A program made the position numbers and the translations under genes. A DNA stretch of 64,000 nucleotides, taken from the NCBI RefSeq assembly GCF_004217215.1, contig NZ_SHKP01000006.1:310001-374000 (forward strand), given 5' to 3'. Below the pieces are notes generated by a model. The model was not told where the DNA came from. It saw only the letters and a program-made list of their open reading frames with translations, and did not search any database. The stretch is from Rivibacter subsaxonicus (GTDB lineage Bacteria; Pseudomonadota; Gammaproteobacteria; Burkholderiales; Burkholderiaceae_C). This document shows positions 16,750 to 24,644 of the stretch, piece by piece. Positions within the stretch are counted from its first letter, which is position 1. Each line of letters opens with the position of its first letter.

Positions 16750-16768
16750 CCGAGCCGCTTCGGCTCGG
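16750..16768. promoter_or_regulatory. 8-bp inverted repeat before the acyl-CoA ligase gene
   Basis: CCGAGCCG, loop CTT, CGGCTCGG: a perfect hairpin 46 bases upstream of the ligase start, with GGTATACACAT just after it, which may include a -10. It could be an operator or the second half of a tandem terminator. Confidence 0.35.
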
Positions 16769-16813
16769 GTATACACATGCCGGGCTGCGCGCCGCAGCCG
16801 CCGTGAGGAAAGC

Positions 16814-18337
16814 ATGACGAGCAGCCTGAAAGACTTGCTGGGTGACGCCGCTGCCACCGCGCCCGCGCTGTCGGCGCCCGGCCGCGCCGCACTCGACTAC
16901 GCCGGCCTGCGCGCGCTGGTCGACGCCACGCTGGCCGGCCTCAACGGGCTTGGCATCGGCCGCAACGACCGCGTCGCGATCGTGCTCGACAACGGCCCCG
17001 AGATGGCGGCCTGTTTCGTGGCCTGCGCCTGCGGGGTCGCCAGCGCGCCGCTGAACCCGGCCTACCGGGCCGAGGAGTTCGAGTTCTACCTGAGCGACCT
17101 GAACGCCAAGGCCTTGATCGTCGCTCAAGGCAGCACGACGCCGGCGATCGCGGTGGCGCAGAAGCTGGGCGTGCGGGTCATCGAACTGGTGCCGAAGCTC
17201 GACGGCGGAGCCGGCAGCTTTGCGCTGGCCGCCGCGCCGGAGCCGTCGACCCGGCCCGCCGCGCTCGGTGGCATCGCCGAGCCGGACGACATCTCGATGG
17301 TGCTACATACCTCCGGCACCACCTCGCGGCCCAAGATCGTGCCGCTGTCGCAGCGCAACCTGGTGGCCTCGGCGCTGCACATCCGAAACACGCTGCGCTT
17401 CACCGCGGCCGATCGCGGGCTGAACATCATGCCGCTGTTCCACATCCACGGCCTGATCGCCGGGGTGCTGGCGCCGCTGTCGGCCGGATCCAGCGTGTTC
17501 TGCACGCCGGGCTTCAATGCGCTGAAGTTCTTCGGCTGGATGGACGAGGCCGCGCCCACCTGGTACACGGCGGTGCCGACCATGCACCAGGCGATCGTCG
17601 GCCGCGCCGGCAAGAACCGCGAGGTGATCGCGCGGCATCCGCTGCGCTTCCTGCGCTCGTCGTCGTCGTCGATGCCGCCGCAGGTGATCCGCGAGCTCGA
17701 GGAAGTGTTCGGCGCGCCGCTGGTCGAGGCCTATGGCATGACCGAGGCGACCCACCAGATGGCGAGCAACCCGCTGCCGCCGGCCATCCGAAAGCCCGGC
17801 ACGGTCGGCATCGCGGCTGGGCCCGAGATCGCGATCATGGCGCCCGGCGGCGCGCTGCTGGCACGCGGCGAGACCGGCGAGATCGTCATCCGCGGGCCTA
17901 ACGTGACCGCCGGCTACGAGAGCAATCCGGGCGCCAACGCCGAGGCCTACAGCAACGGCTGGTTCCGCACCGGCGACCAGGGCGTGATGGACGCCGAGGG
18001 CTACCTCAGCATCACTGGTCGGCTCAAGGAGATCATCAACCGCGGCGGCGAGAAGATCAGCCCGCGCGAGATCGACGAGATCCTGATGGATCACCCGGCG
18101 GTGGCGCAGGTCGTTGCCTTCGGCATGCCGCATCCCAAGCTGGGCGAGGAGGTCGCGGCCTGCGTTGTGTTGCGCGAGGGGCAGCAGGTGAGCGAGCGTG
18201 ATCTGCAGACCTTCGTCGCCGGCCGCGTCGCCGACTACAAGGTGCCGGCCAAGATCCTCTTCATGGACGAGATCCCCAAGGGCGCCACTGGCAAGCTGCA
18301 GCGCATCGGCCTGGCGCAGAAGCTGGGGCTGGGTTGA
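16814..18337 (+). CDS. Adenylate-forming acyl-CoA ligase (oxalyl-CoA synthetase-like)
   Basis: 507 residues. ANL-superfamily motifs: the P-loop LHTSGTTSRPKIVPLSQRN near residue 165, YGMTEATHQM near 310, GWFRTGDQG near 383, RLKEIINRGGEKISP, and the catalytic Lys in PKGATGKLQR near the C-terminus. The TSGTTSRPK form of the P-loop, rather than TSGTTGxPK, is the one I associate with oxalyl-CoA synthetases, but the assignment by one motif is tentative. It uses ATP to form an acyl-adenylate and then the CoA thioester. It is first in a same-strand run with a PhnD-type binding protein and a TctCBA transporter, suggesting uptake and activation of an organic acid. Confidence 0.85.
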   Translation: MTSSLKDLLGDAAATAPALSAPGRAALDYAGLRALVDATLAGLNGLGIGRNDRVAIVLDNGPEMAACFVACACGVASAPLNPAYRAEEFEFYLSDLNAKALIVAQGSTTPAIAVAQKLGVRVIELVPKLDGGAGSFALAAAPEPSTRPAALGGIAEPDDISMVLHTSGTTSRPKIVPLSQRNLVASALHIRNTLRFTAADRGLNIMPLFHIHGLIAGVLAPLSAGSSVFCTPGFNALKFFGWMDEAAPTWYTAVPTMHQAIVGRAGKNREVIARHPLRFLRSSSSSMPPQVIRELEEVFGAPLVEAYGMTEATHQMASNPLPPAIRKPGTVGIAAGPEIAIMAPGGALLARGETGEIVIRGPNVTAGYESNPGANAEAYSNGWFRTGDQGVMDAEGYLSITGRLKEIINRGGEKISPREIDEILMDHPAVAQVVAFGMPHPKLGEEVAACVVLREGQQVSERDLQTFVAGRVADYKVPAKILFMDEIPKGATGKLQRIGLAQKLGLG

Positions 18338-18458
18338 GGCACGGGCGCGGCATGCCTGCATCTGTAAGAGCTTGCAGCTTGCGTGCAACGTGGCCGGTGC
18401 AAAGATGAGTTCGGTACCGAAAGAAGCACGCACCGTGCATGTCGTTGGGAGATTCCGA

Positions 18459-19274
18459 ATGTTTGCAGTTCAAGGCCGGCTCGCGCTGGCGGCGCTGATG
18501 TTGCTGTTCGCGCCCTGGGCGAATGCCTTGGTCTTTGCGGTGAACGAGGGCGTGACCTACCGCGTGCCGCTCGAAGAGATCCGCGGCCGCTACGCCCTGA
18601 TCGCGGCGGACCTGAGCAAGTTGCTCAAGCAGCCGGTCACGATCGAGCCGGTCGGCGACTACACGAGCCTGCGCAAGGGTCTCGCCGACAAGCGCTTCGA
18701 CCTGGCGCTGGTGCACCCGGCGCATGTCTCGATCGAGGCGATCAAGGGCTCGGGCTACCACCTGGTGGCGGTGACCAAGGGCTTCCAGAACTACTCGGCC
18801 AACTTCCTGGTCCGCAGCGACTCGCCGATCACGTCGCTGGCCGATCTCAAGGGCAAGCGCCTCGGCGCACCCGACGAAGACTCGATCACCTCGTGGATGG
18901 TGCGCGCGGTGCTGCGCGATGCCGGGCTCGAACCGGGCGACGTCAAGATGGTCTACACCCGCTACCAGGACGCGGTGCCGTTCTTCGTCGAGAACAACCT
19001 CACGCCGGCCGGTGCCACCGCGGCCGGCAGCGTGATCAAGGCCTGGACCGCCAAGGGCGGAAAGATTCTGATCAAGTCACGGCCCGTGCCGATCAAGCAT
19101 GTGATCGCAGGGCCCAGCCTGTCGGCCGAGGAGATCGCCAAGGTGCGCGAGTACCTGCTCGAGCTCAACGGCAACGACGACGGACGCAAGAAGCTCGAGC
19201 CGACCAAGTGGTCCGGCTTCGAGGCCTACGACGAGGCCGCGATGCTCAAGCTGGGGCAGTGGCTGGGTCTGTGA
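18459..19274 (+). CDS. PhnD-type phosphate/phosphonate-family periplasmic substrate-binding protein
   Basis: 271 residues with a signal peptide (LALAALMLLFAPWANALV, cleavage near 26). The mature domain has the PhnD pattern: FAVNEGVTYRVPLEEIRGRY, KRFDLALVHPAHVS, LADLKGKRLGAPDEDSITS and a C-terminal helix pair. Family members bind phosphonate, phosphite or other small anions for ABC transporters, yet no ATPase or permease gene is nearby, so it may serve a remote transporter or a sensor. The ATG at 18459 has GGGAG seven bases upstream; an in-frame ATG at 18405 would put a hydrophilic stretch ahead of the signal peptide. Confidence 0.8.
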   Translation: MFAVQGRLALAALMLLFAPWANALVFAVNEGVTYRVPLEEIRGRYALIAADLSKLLKQPVTIEPVGDYTSLRKGLADKRFDLALVHPAHVSIEAIKGSGYHLVAVTKGFQNYSANFLVRSDSPITSLADLKGKRLGAPDEDSITSWMVRAVLRDAGLEPGDVKMVYTRYQDAVPFFVENNLTPAGATAAGSVIKAWTAKGGKILIKSRPVPIKHVIAGPSLSAEEIAKVREYLLELNGNDDGRKKLEPTKWSGFEAYDEAAMLKLGQWLGL

Positions 19275-19344
19275 CACTGTGCGTCGCCGCGCCCTGCGCC
19301 GCGACGAGTTGCGCTCTGTGAATCCAATCCAACGAGGAGACACC

Positions 19345-20379
19345 GTGAGACTGACCTTCGCCACCCGCACCCGTGCATCCAGGCTGCAGCCGCGCCGGCT
19401 CGCCTCGGCCCTGATGGCAGCCTCCACGCTGCTCCTGGCCTCGGCCGTCCACGCCTGGGAGCCGACCAAGCCGGTCGAGTTCGTCGTGCCGGCCGGCACC
19501 GGCGGCGGCGCCGACCAGATGGCGCGCTTCATCCAGGGCGTGGTCGCCAAGAACAAGCTGATGTCGCAGCCTCTGGTGGTGGTCAACAAGTCGGGCGGCG
19601 CCGGCGCCGAAGGCTTTCTCGACGTCAAGGGCGACAAGGGCAACCCGCACAAGATCGTCATCACGCTGTCCAACCTGTTCACCACCCCGCTGGCCACCGG
19701 CGTGCCGTTCAACTGGCGCGACATGACGCCGGTGTCGATGATGGCGCTCGACCAGTTCGTGCTGTGGGTCAACGAGGAGTCGCCGTACAAGACGCCCAAG
19801 GCCTACTTCGACGCGGTCAAGGCCGGCACGCCCAACCAGTTCAAGATGGCCGGCACCGGCTCCAAGCAGGAAGACCAGATCATCACCGTGATGTTCGAGA
19901 AGGCGGCCGGCAAGAAGATCACCTACATCCCCTTCAAGGGCGGTGGCGACGTGGCGGTGCAACTGGTCGGCAAGCACGTCGACTCGACGGTCAACAACCC
20001 GATCGAGGCCGAGAGCCACTGGCGCGCCGGCAAGCTGCGCGCGCTGTGCGTGATGGACAAGGAGAAGATGCCGTACCCGGCCAAGATGACGGCGACCCAG
20101 AGCTGGGCCGACATCCCGCCCTGCGCCAGCGCCGGCATTCCGGTCGACTACCTCATGCTGCGCGGCATCTTCATGCCGCCCGGCGTCACGCCCGAGCAGC
20201 AGAAGTACTACGTCGACCTGATGGCCAAGGTGCGCGCGCTGCCGGAGTGGAAGGAGTTCATGAACAAGGGCGCCTTCAAGCAGACCACGATGAGCGGCCA
20301 GGAGTACTTCGAGTGGCTCGGCAAGAACGAGCAGTTGCACCGCGTGCTGATGAAGGAAGCCGGCTTCATCGCGCAGTGA
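19345..20379 (+). CDS. Tripartite tricarboxylate transporter substrate-binding protein (TctC family)
   Basis: 344 residues. It starts at a GTG (19345) with GAGGAG seven bases upstream. An unusually long basic N-region leads to a signal peptide ending near SAVHAWEP. The mature part shows KPVEFVVPAGTGGGADQMAR and VNKSGGAGAEGFLDVKG, the TctC/Bug ligand-binding loops. It captures carboxylates in the periplasm and hands them to the TctA/TctB membrane complex encoded directly downstream. The ligand is unknown. Confidence 0.93.
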   Translation: MRLTFATRTRASRLQPRRLASALMAASTLLLASAVHAWEPTKPVEFVVPAGTGGGADQMARFIQGVVAKNKLMSQPLVVVNKSGGAGAEGFLDVKGDKGNPHKIVITLSNLFTTPLATGVPFNWRDMTPVSMMALDQFVLWVNEESPYKTPKAYFDAVKAGTPNQFKMAGTGSKQEDQIITVMFEKAAGKKITYIPFKGGGDVAVQLVGKHVDSTVNNPIEAESHWRAGKLRALCVMDKEKMPYPAKMTATQSWADIPPCASAGIPVDYLMLRGIFMPPGVTPEQQKYYVDLMAKVRALPEWKEFMNKGAFKQTTMSGQEYFEWLGKNEQLHRVLMKEAGFIAQ

Positions 20380-20888
20380 GCCGGGCCGTGAGCGATCAAC
20401 CCGAAGAGGCGCCGGTCGGCAGCCGATGGCCCGAACTGCTGGTCGCCGCGTTCCTGCTCGGCGTGGCGCTGCTCGTCATCAAGGACAGCCTGCGCGTGGG
20501 CATCGGCTGGGCCGATGACGGGCCGCGCGCCGGCTACTTTCCCTTCTACATCGGCCTGATCCTGGCCGGCGCCAGTGGCTTCCTGCTCGTGCGCCAGCTG
20601 CTCCATTGGCGCGCCCGCAATCCGGCCTTCGCCACGCGCGCACAACTCGGCAGCGTCATCGCGGTGCTGGTGCCGATGCTGGTCTACGTGGCGCTGATCG
20701 CCCTGATCGGCATTTACGTTGCATCGGCGTTGCTGATCGGCTGGTTCATGCGCCGCCACGGCGCCTACCGCTGGCGCCTGATCGCGGCGGTCAGCGTCGG
20801 CGTGCCGCTGTTCTTCTACTTCGTCTTCGAGCGCTGGTTCCTGGTGCTGCTGCCGAAGGGACCGCTCGAAGCCCTGATCGGACTCTGA
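20376..20888 (+). CDS. Tripartite tricarboxylate transporter small membrane subunit (TctB family)
   Basis: 170 residues from the GTG at 20376, which overlaps the tctC stop (GTGA); a second in-frame GTG at 20388 would give 166. There are four hydrophobic segments: LLVAAFLLGVALLV near 20, FPFYIGLILAGASGFLLV near 60, IAVLVPMLVYVALIALIGIYVASALLIG near 95-120 and the C-terminal GVPLFFYFVFERWFLVLLP, the last being a TctB hallmark. It is the small integral subunit of the transporter. Confidence 0.88.
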   Translation: MSRAVSDQPEEAPVGSRWPELLVAAFLLGVALLVIKDSLRVGIGWADDGPRAGYFPFYIGLILAGASGFLLVRQLLHWRARNPAFATRAQLGSVIAVLVPMLVYVALIALIGIYVASALLIGWFMRRHGAYRWRLIAAVSVGVPLFFYFVFERWFLVLLPKGPLEALIGL

Positions 20889-20895
20889 TCGCGAC

Positions 20896-22410
20896 ATGGA
20901 AGCACTCGGCAACTTGATCGGCGGCTTCGGCGTCGCACTCACCGTTCCCAACCTGGTGTTCATGCTGGTCGGCCTGCTGCTCGGCGTGCTGATTGGCGTG
21001 CTGCCCGGGCTGGGTGGCGCCAACGGCGTGGCCATCCTGCTGCCGCTGACCTTCAGCATGAACCCGACCTCGGCGATCATCATGCTGAGCTGCATCTACT
21101 GGGGGGCCCTGTTCGGCGGCGCGATCACCTCGATCCTGTTCAACATTCCCGGTGAGCCATGGAGCGTGGCGACCACCTTCGACGGCCACCCGATGGCGCA
21201 GCAGGGCAAGGCGGCACAGGCACTGGCCGCGGCCTTCACCTCGAGCTTCGTCGGTGCGCTGTTCGCGGTGCTGCTGATCACTTTCACGGCGCCGCTGCTG
21301 GCGAGCTTTGCGCTGCGCTTCGGCCCGGCCGAGTTTTTCGCGGTGCAGTTGCTCACCTTCTGCAGCTTCGTCGGTATGAGCCGCGAGCCGGCGGCCAAGA
21401 CCATCTGCGCGATGATGTTCGGCTTCGCGCTGGCCGCGGTCGGCATGGACTCCGTCACCGGCCAGCTGCGCATGACCTACGGTTTTCCGCCGCTGCTCAA
21501 GGGCTTCGACTTCCTGATCGCGGTGATCGGCCTGTTCGGCATCGGCGAGATCCTGCTGACGATGGAGGAGGGCCTCGCCTTCAAGGGCAAGAGCGCCAAG
21601 ATCAGCCCGCGCGTGGTGTTCCAGACCTGGGCCGAGATCGCGCGCTACTGGAAGACCTTCATCCGCTCCACCGCGATCGGTTGCTGGATGGGCATCACGC
21701 CGGGCGGCGCGACACCGGCCTCGTTCATGGGCTATGGCATGGCGCGCCGCTTCGCGAAGGACCCGCACAGCTTCGGCAAGGGCAACATCGAGGGCGTCAT
21801 CGCGCCCGAGACCGCGGCCCATGCGGCCGGCACCGCCGCGCTGCTGCCGATGCTCACGCTCGGCATCCCCGGCTCGCCGACCGCGGCGGTGCTGCTCGGC
21901 GGCCTGCTGATCTGGGGTCTGCAGCCGGGGCCGATGCTGTTCATCGAGCAGAAGGATTTCGTCTGGGGCCTGATCGCCTCGATGTACCTCGGCAACCTGG
22001 TCGGCCTGATCGTGGTGCTGACCACGGTGCCATGGTGGGCCGCGATCCTGCGCATCCCGTTCTCGGTGATCGCGCCGGTGATCATCGTGATCTGCGCGAT
22101 CGGTGCCTACACCGTGCACAGTTCGATGTTCGACGTGGTGATGATGATGGTGTTCGGCGTGCTCGGCTATCTGTTCAAGAAGCTCAGGTACCCGCTGGCG
22201 CCGCTGGTGCTGGCGCTGGTGCTCGGCGACATGGCCGAGGCCAGCTTCCGCCAGGCCATGCTGCTGAGCCAGGGCAGTCTGGCGATCTTCTGGTCGAACC
22301 CGCTGGTCGGCAGCCTGGTGGCGCTGGCGCTCGCGCTGCTGCTGTGGCCGCTGTGGGGCGCGCTGAAGAGCCGGGTCCGCGCGCGTGAGCTGGGAGCGGC
22401 GGCACCATGA
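20896..22410 (+). CDS. Tripartite tricarboxylate transporter large permease (TctA family)
   Basis: 504 residues, about twelve hydrophobic segments. Conserved TctA stretches: GVLIGVLPGLGGANGVAILLP near residue 30, GGAITSILFNIPGEPWSVATTFDG near 75, and the repeat-related ITPGGATPASFMGYGMARRF and LTLGIPGSPTAAVLLGGLLIWGLQPGP. It is the channel subunit driven by the proton or sodium gradient. It lies seven bases after tctB; its stop overlaps the next gene's ATG. Confidence 0.94.
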   Translation: MEALGNLIGGFGVALTVPNLVFMLVGLLLGVLIGVLPGLGGANGVAILLPLTFSMNPTSAIIMLSCIYWGALFGGAITSILFNIPGEPWSVATTFDGHPMAQQGKAAQALAAAFTSSFVGALFAVLLITFTAPLLASFALRFGPAEFFAVQLLTFCSFVGMSREPAAKTICAMMFGFALAAVGMDSVTGQLRMTYGFPPLLKGFDFLIAVIGLFGIGEILLTMEEGLAFKGKSAKISPRVVFQTWAEIARYWKTFIRSTAIGCWMGITPGGATPASFMGYGMARRFAKDPHSFGKGNIEGVIAPETAAHAAGTAALLPMLTLGIPGSPTAAVLLGGLLIWGLQPGPMLFIEQKDFVWGLIASMYLGNLVGLIVVLTTVPWWAAILRIPFSVIAPVIIVICAIGAYTVHSSMFDVVMMMVFGVLGYLFKKLRYPLAPLVLALVLGDMAEASFRQAMLLSQGSLAIFWSNPLVGSLVALALALLLWPLWGALKSRVRARELGAAAP

Positions 22411-23384
22411 AGATCACGGTCGTCGGCGCCGGTGCCATCGGAGGCTACCTCGGCGCCAAGCTGTCGCTGGCCGGCGAGGACGTGAGCTTCATCGCCCGCA
22501 ACCGCAACCTCGAGGCGATCAACGCGGGTGGCTTCCGCCTGATCGGCGAGGACGGCAGCGAGCAGCACGCGCGCGCGGTGCGTGCCGTGGCCGACGGAGC
22601 GGAGGTCGGCGCCCAGGACGCGGTGCTGCTGACCGTCAAGGCACACCAGGTCGTCGACGTGCTGCCGCAGCTGCGCGCGCTCGTCGGCCCGCGGACCATG
22701 CTGGTGACGATGATCAACGGCCTCCCGTGGTGGTACTTCGACAAGCTCGGCGGCCCGTACCAGGGGCAGCGCTTGCAGAGCGTCGATCCGCAGGGGCTGC
22801 TGGCGTCGAGCATCGATGCCGGCTGCGTGATCGGCAGCGTGGTCTACCCGGCGGCCGAGCTCGAAGCCCCCGGCGTGGTGCGTGTGATCGAGGGCAACCG
22901 CTTCACGCTCGGCGAGCTCGACGGCAGCCGCAGCGAGCGCATCGAGGCGCTGTCGCAGGCCTTCATCCGCGCCGGCTTCAAGGCGCCGGTCAGCAAGGAC
23001 ATCCGCAGCGAGATCTGGCTCAAGCTGTGGGGCAACCTGAGCTTCAACCCGATCTCGGCGCTCACGCGCGCGACGCTCGAGGACATCTGCGCCTTCGAGC
23101 CCACGCGCCAGCTGGTCGCGCAGATGATGCGCGAGGCGCAGGCCGTCGGCGAGGCGCTCGGCGTCGAGTTCAAGGTCTCGCTGGAGAAGCGCATCGCCGG
23201 CGCCGCGGCGGTCGGCGCGCACAAGACCTCGATGCTGCAGGACCTCGAAGCCGGCCGCGCGCTCGAACTCGAGGCGCTGGTCGGCTCGGTGATCGAACTC
23301 GGTCGCATCACCGGGCGGCCGACGCCGTCCATCGAGGCGGTCTACGGGCTGGTCCGGCTGCTCGACGCCTCGACGCGCCGCTGA
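22407..23384 (+). CDS. Ketopantoate reductase family protein (2-dehydropantoate 2-reductase-like)
   Basis: 325 residues. The NADP-binding MKITVVGAGAIGGYLGAKLSLAG opens the protein; the catalytic Lys and Asn region SEIWLKLWGNLSFNPISALTR is near 200. PanE reduces ketopantoate to pantoate, but paralogues occur widely in catabolic clusters with other 2-oxo-acid substrates. Its ATGA overlap with tctA, rather than a pantothenate neighbourhood, suggests a catabolic reductase linked to the transported acid; this is inference. Confidence 0.87.
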   Translation: MKITVVGAGAIGGYLGAKLSLAGEDVSFIARNRNLEAINAGGFRLIGEDGSEQHARAVRAVADGAEVGAQDAVLLTVKAHQVVDVLPQLRALVGPRTMLVTMINGLPWWYFDKLGGPYQGQRLQSVDPQGLLASSIDAGCVIGSVVYPAAELEAPGVVRVIEGNRFTLGELDGSRSERIEALSQAFIRAGFKAPVSKDIRSEIWLKLWGNLSFNPISALTRATLEDICAFEPTRQLVAQMMREAQAVGEALGVEFKVSLEKRIAGAAAVGAHKTSMLQDLEAGRALELEALVGSVIELGRITGRPTPSIEAVYGLVRLLDASTRR

Positions 23385-23394
23385 CCTTCGATCC

Positions 23395-24066
23395 ATGTCG
23401 GCCCTGCTGCTGTCGCTGACGCCCTACATCGTTGGCAGCGCGCTGGTGCCGGTGCAGGTGATCATCGGCCTGAAGCTGCTGAACCACCCCTCGGCCGGCC
23501 TGCGCAAGGCGGCGGCCTACCTGAGCGGCATGAGCCTCGCGCGCGTGGTCCAGGGCCTGCTGTTCCTGCTCGTGCTCGGCGACTGGGCCGCGCGCGAGGA
23601 CGGCAAAAGGCCGGTGATCTCTGCTCTAGTGCTGGTGCTCGGCATCCTCCTCCTCGTGGCCGCGTGGCGCAGCTGGCGCCGCGACGACGATCCGGACGGC
23701 CCGCCGTCGCGCTGGCGGGTGCTGGTCGAGGAGGCCACACCGCTGCGCGCCTTCGCGCTCGGGCTCGGCCTGCCGCTGCTCGGCGCCAAGCTCTGGGTGT
23801 TCACGCTCGGAGCGCTGGCGACCATCGCCGACGCGCACGTCGGCCTGGCCGGCAGCGCGGCGGTCTACCTGCTGTTCATCGTGTTCGCACAGTCGCTGGT
23901 GCTGGTGCCGATCGCGCTGCGCGCCGCGCTGCCCGAGCGATCCGCGCCGACGATCGCCGCCGTGGGCCGCTGGCTCGATGCCAACGAACGCGGCATCGTG
24001 ATCGCCGTGTCGCTGCTGTTCGGCCTGTTGTTCCTGCACGCGGGGATCACGGGACTGCGGTCCTAG
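23395..24066 (+). CDS. GAP-family (Sap/sulfolipid-addressing-like) membrane protein
   Basis: 223 residues with six hydrophobic segments (LLSLTPYIVGSALVPVQVII at the start, LALVLG-type segments through to ISLLFGLLFLHAGITGL). A long polar loop with RRDDDPDGPP sits near 100-115. The LLSLTPYIVGSALVPVQ start and the six-helix LysE-like architecture match GAP proteins, of which mycobacterial members help export glycolipids. The role here is unknown. It begins 10 bases after the reductase gene and is probably the last gene of the tct operon. Confidence 0.7.
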   Translation: MSALLLSLTPYIVGSALVPVQVIIGLKLLNHPSAGLRKAAAYLSGMSLARVVQGLLFLLVLGDWAAREDGKRPVISALVLVLGILLLVAAWRSWRRDDDPDGPPSRWRVLVEEATPLRAFALGLGLPLLGAKLWVFTLGALATIADAHVGLAGSAAVYLLFIVFAQSLVLVPIALRAALPERSAPTIAAVGRWLDANERGIVIAVSLLFGLLFLHAGITGLRS

Positions 24067-24124
24067 GGCCTGTTCACGCGGCAATCTCTTGCCGACTCGA
24101 CCACCTGAAACGAGGAGACCACGC

Positions 24125-24604
24125 ATGCATCCGTCTGCCGCACGAACCGGGTGGCGATTCGCCGTGGTTGCTGTCGCGACCACCCTGCTGGCGGTGGCCG
24201 CGGCGGCGCAGACGCAGGGTGGGCTCTATGTCGCCGGCGCGGGCTTCGGCTTCGAGGCGGCGGCCGAGCGCGCGATGGCGCAGAACCCGGGCGGGCGCCG
24301 CTTCTTCCTGCTGTCGTTGCCGCCCGAGACCGAGGCGCTTTACGCGACCACCACCGGCGCGCGTGCGGTGGTGCGCGATCGCGTCGTCGCCGCCAACGGT
24401 GTGCTGCTGGTGTGCCGGCGCGACATCGACAACGGCAAGCTCAGGGCCGATGCGCTGGTGCCGTCCGTGGTGGCGGTGCGCGGCTGGCCGCCCAAGGGCA
24501 GCAACGAGTTGCCCGCCGGCAAGCGCTACTTCGCCGACGAGGACCCGGCCAAGCTGCCGGCCTCGAACGAGACCTTGCGCAGGCTGCGCTCGACCTGCTC
24601 CTAG
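24125..24604 (+). CDS. Secreted protein of unknown function
   Basis: 159 residues. A basic start and hydrophobic stretch (FAVVAVATTLLAVAAAAQTQ) form a signal peptide cleaved near residue 33. The mature ~125 residues alternate strands and helices (GGLYVAGAGFGFEAAAERA, RRFFLLSLPPET, NGVLLVCRRDIDNG) and end in a single Cys. The pattern of a small alpha/beta domain is vaguely DsrE-like, but I cannot support that. A GAGGAGACC run stands before the ATG at 24125. It is convergent with the alkylsulfatase gene. Confidence 0.7.
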   Translation: MHPSAARTGWRFAVVAVATTLLAVAAAAQTQGGLYVAGAGFGFEAAAERAMAQNPGGRRFFLLSLPPETEALYATTTGARAVVRDRVVAANGVLLVCRRDIDNGKLRADALVPSVVAVRGWPPKGSNELPAGKRYFADEDPAKLPASNETLRRLRSTCS

Positions 24605-24644
24605 CGGGCCTTCGCGCAGCGCCGCGCGACGACCCGGCCCAGCT

